Program-made: the position numbers and the translations under genes
DNA from: Streptococcus parasanguinis
GTDB taxonomy: Bacteria > Bacillota > Bacilli > Lactobacillales > Streptococcaceae
DNA length: 15,009 nt
Assembly (NCBI RefSeq): GCF_901875555.1
Contig: NZ_CABFMD010000015.1
Location: 1-15,009 of the forward strand
Reading direction: 5' to 3'
The notes under the pieces: model-generated
The model's input: only the letters and a program-made list of their open reading frames with translations
Told to the model about the DNA's origin: nothing
The model's database searches: none
Shown here: positions 14,988 to 15,009 of the stretch, one piece after another
Numbering within the stretch: position 1 is the first letter of the stretch
Layout of the letters: every line of letters starts with the position of its first letter

Positions 14988-15009
14988 ATGAAATTAACTT
15001 ATAAAGATA
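14988..15009 (+). CDS. IS3-family transposase OrfA, first seven codons only
   Basis: The ATG at 14988 opens a frame reading MKLTYKD up to the window edge. This resembles the start of streptococcal IS3/IS150-type OrfA proteins (MKLTYE/DDK..), helix-turn-helix proteins that bind IS ends. No clear Shine-Dalgarno is present; GGGGTG of the hairpin arm (14974-14979) is the nearest G-rich stretch and would be hidden when the hairpin forms. Whether the gene is intact cannot be told. Confidence 0.6.

Larger units (their letters stand above)
14933..15009 (+). mobile_element. Left end of an IS3-like insertion sequence (partial)
   Basis: The element appears to start with TGAACTGCACCCC at 14933; the leading TG is the usual IS3-family end. 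It contains a perfect 16-bp inverted repeat and the start of a transposase gene, and runs off the window. From memory, ends containing CACCCCAAAAGTTAGA are common on IS elements of streptococci (IS150-like subgroup). Exact boundaries and target duplication need the right end. Confidence 0.7.

Overview
The window is a low-GC Firmicute chromosome segment, almost certainly Streptococcus. The order mnmA, NUDIX hydrolase gene, mnmG, then gdpP-rplI-dnaB is the one I know from streptococci. The structured repeat at the left edge resembles an intergenic repeat I remember from Streptococcus suis, so S. suis is my best species guess; that step rests on memory and was not searched.

Left part (1-2520). 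Three minus-strand genes form one tightly packed unit transcribed leftwards: sdaAB and sdaAA (the two chains of an iron-sulfur L-serine dehydratase), then a HAD-family phosphatase. A CodY-like box and an extended -10 lie upstream of sdaAB. The unit ends against a hairpin-forming intergenic repeat.

Middle part (2517-11178), plus strand. A secreted LysM protein has its own terminator. tRNA wobble-uridine modification follows: mnmA (2-thiolation of U34), a NUDIX hydrolase, and mnmG (carboxymethylaminomethyl group on U34). Between mnmA and the NUDIX gene sit a good promoter and a long terminator-like hairpin, so the NUDIX-mnmG transcript may be attenuated or may yield a short leader RNA. After a terminator, gdpP (c-di-AMP phosphodiesterase), rplI (bL9), dnaB (replicative helicase) and veg form a run of overlapping or nearly abutting genes.

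Right part (11179-13934). A TPP riboswitch with a classical intrinsic terminator precedes a three-gene ABC importer (permease, lipoprotein binding protein, ATPase) of the ThiXYZ type, which takes up thiamin pyrimidine precursors. A near-perfect 18-nt repeat sits between the permease and binding-protein genes.

Right edge (13935-15009). rpsD (uS4) has its own promoter and a structured leader consistent with S4 autoregulation. It is followed by two intrinsic terminators with duplicated downstream flanks. The window ends in the left end and first seven transposase codons of an IS3-like insertion sequence, which appears to have inserted into the loop of another terminator hairpin. All genes are known families. 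The most interesting unexplained material is regulatory: the mnmA and NUDIX-mnmG leaders, the repeat pairs, and the IS junction.
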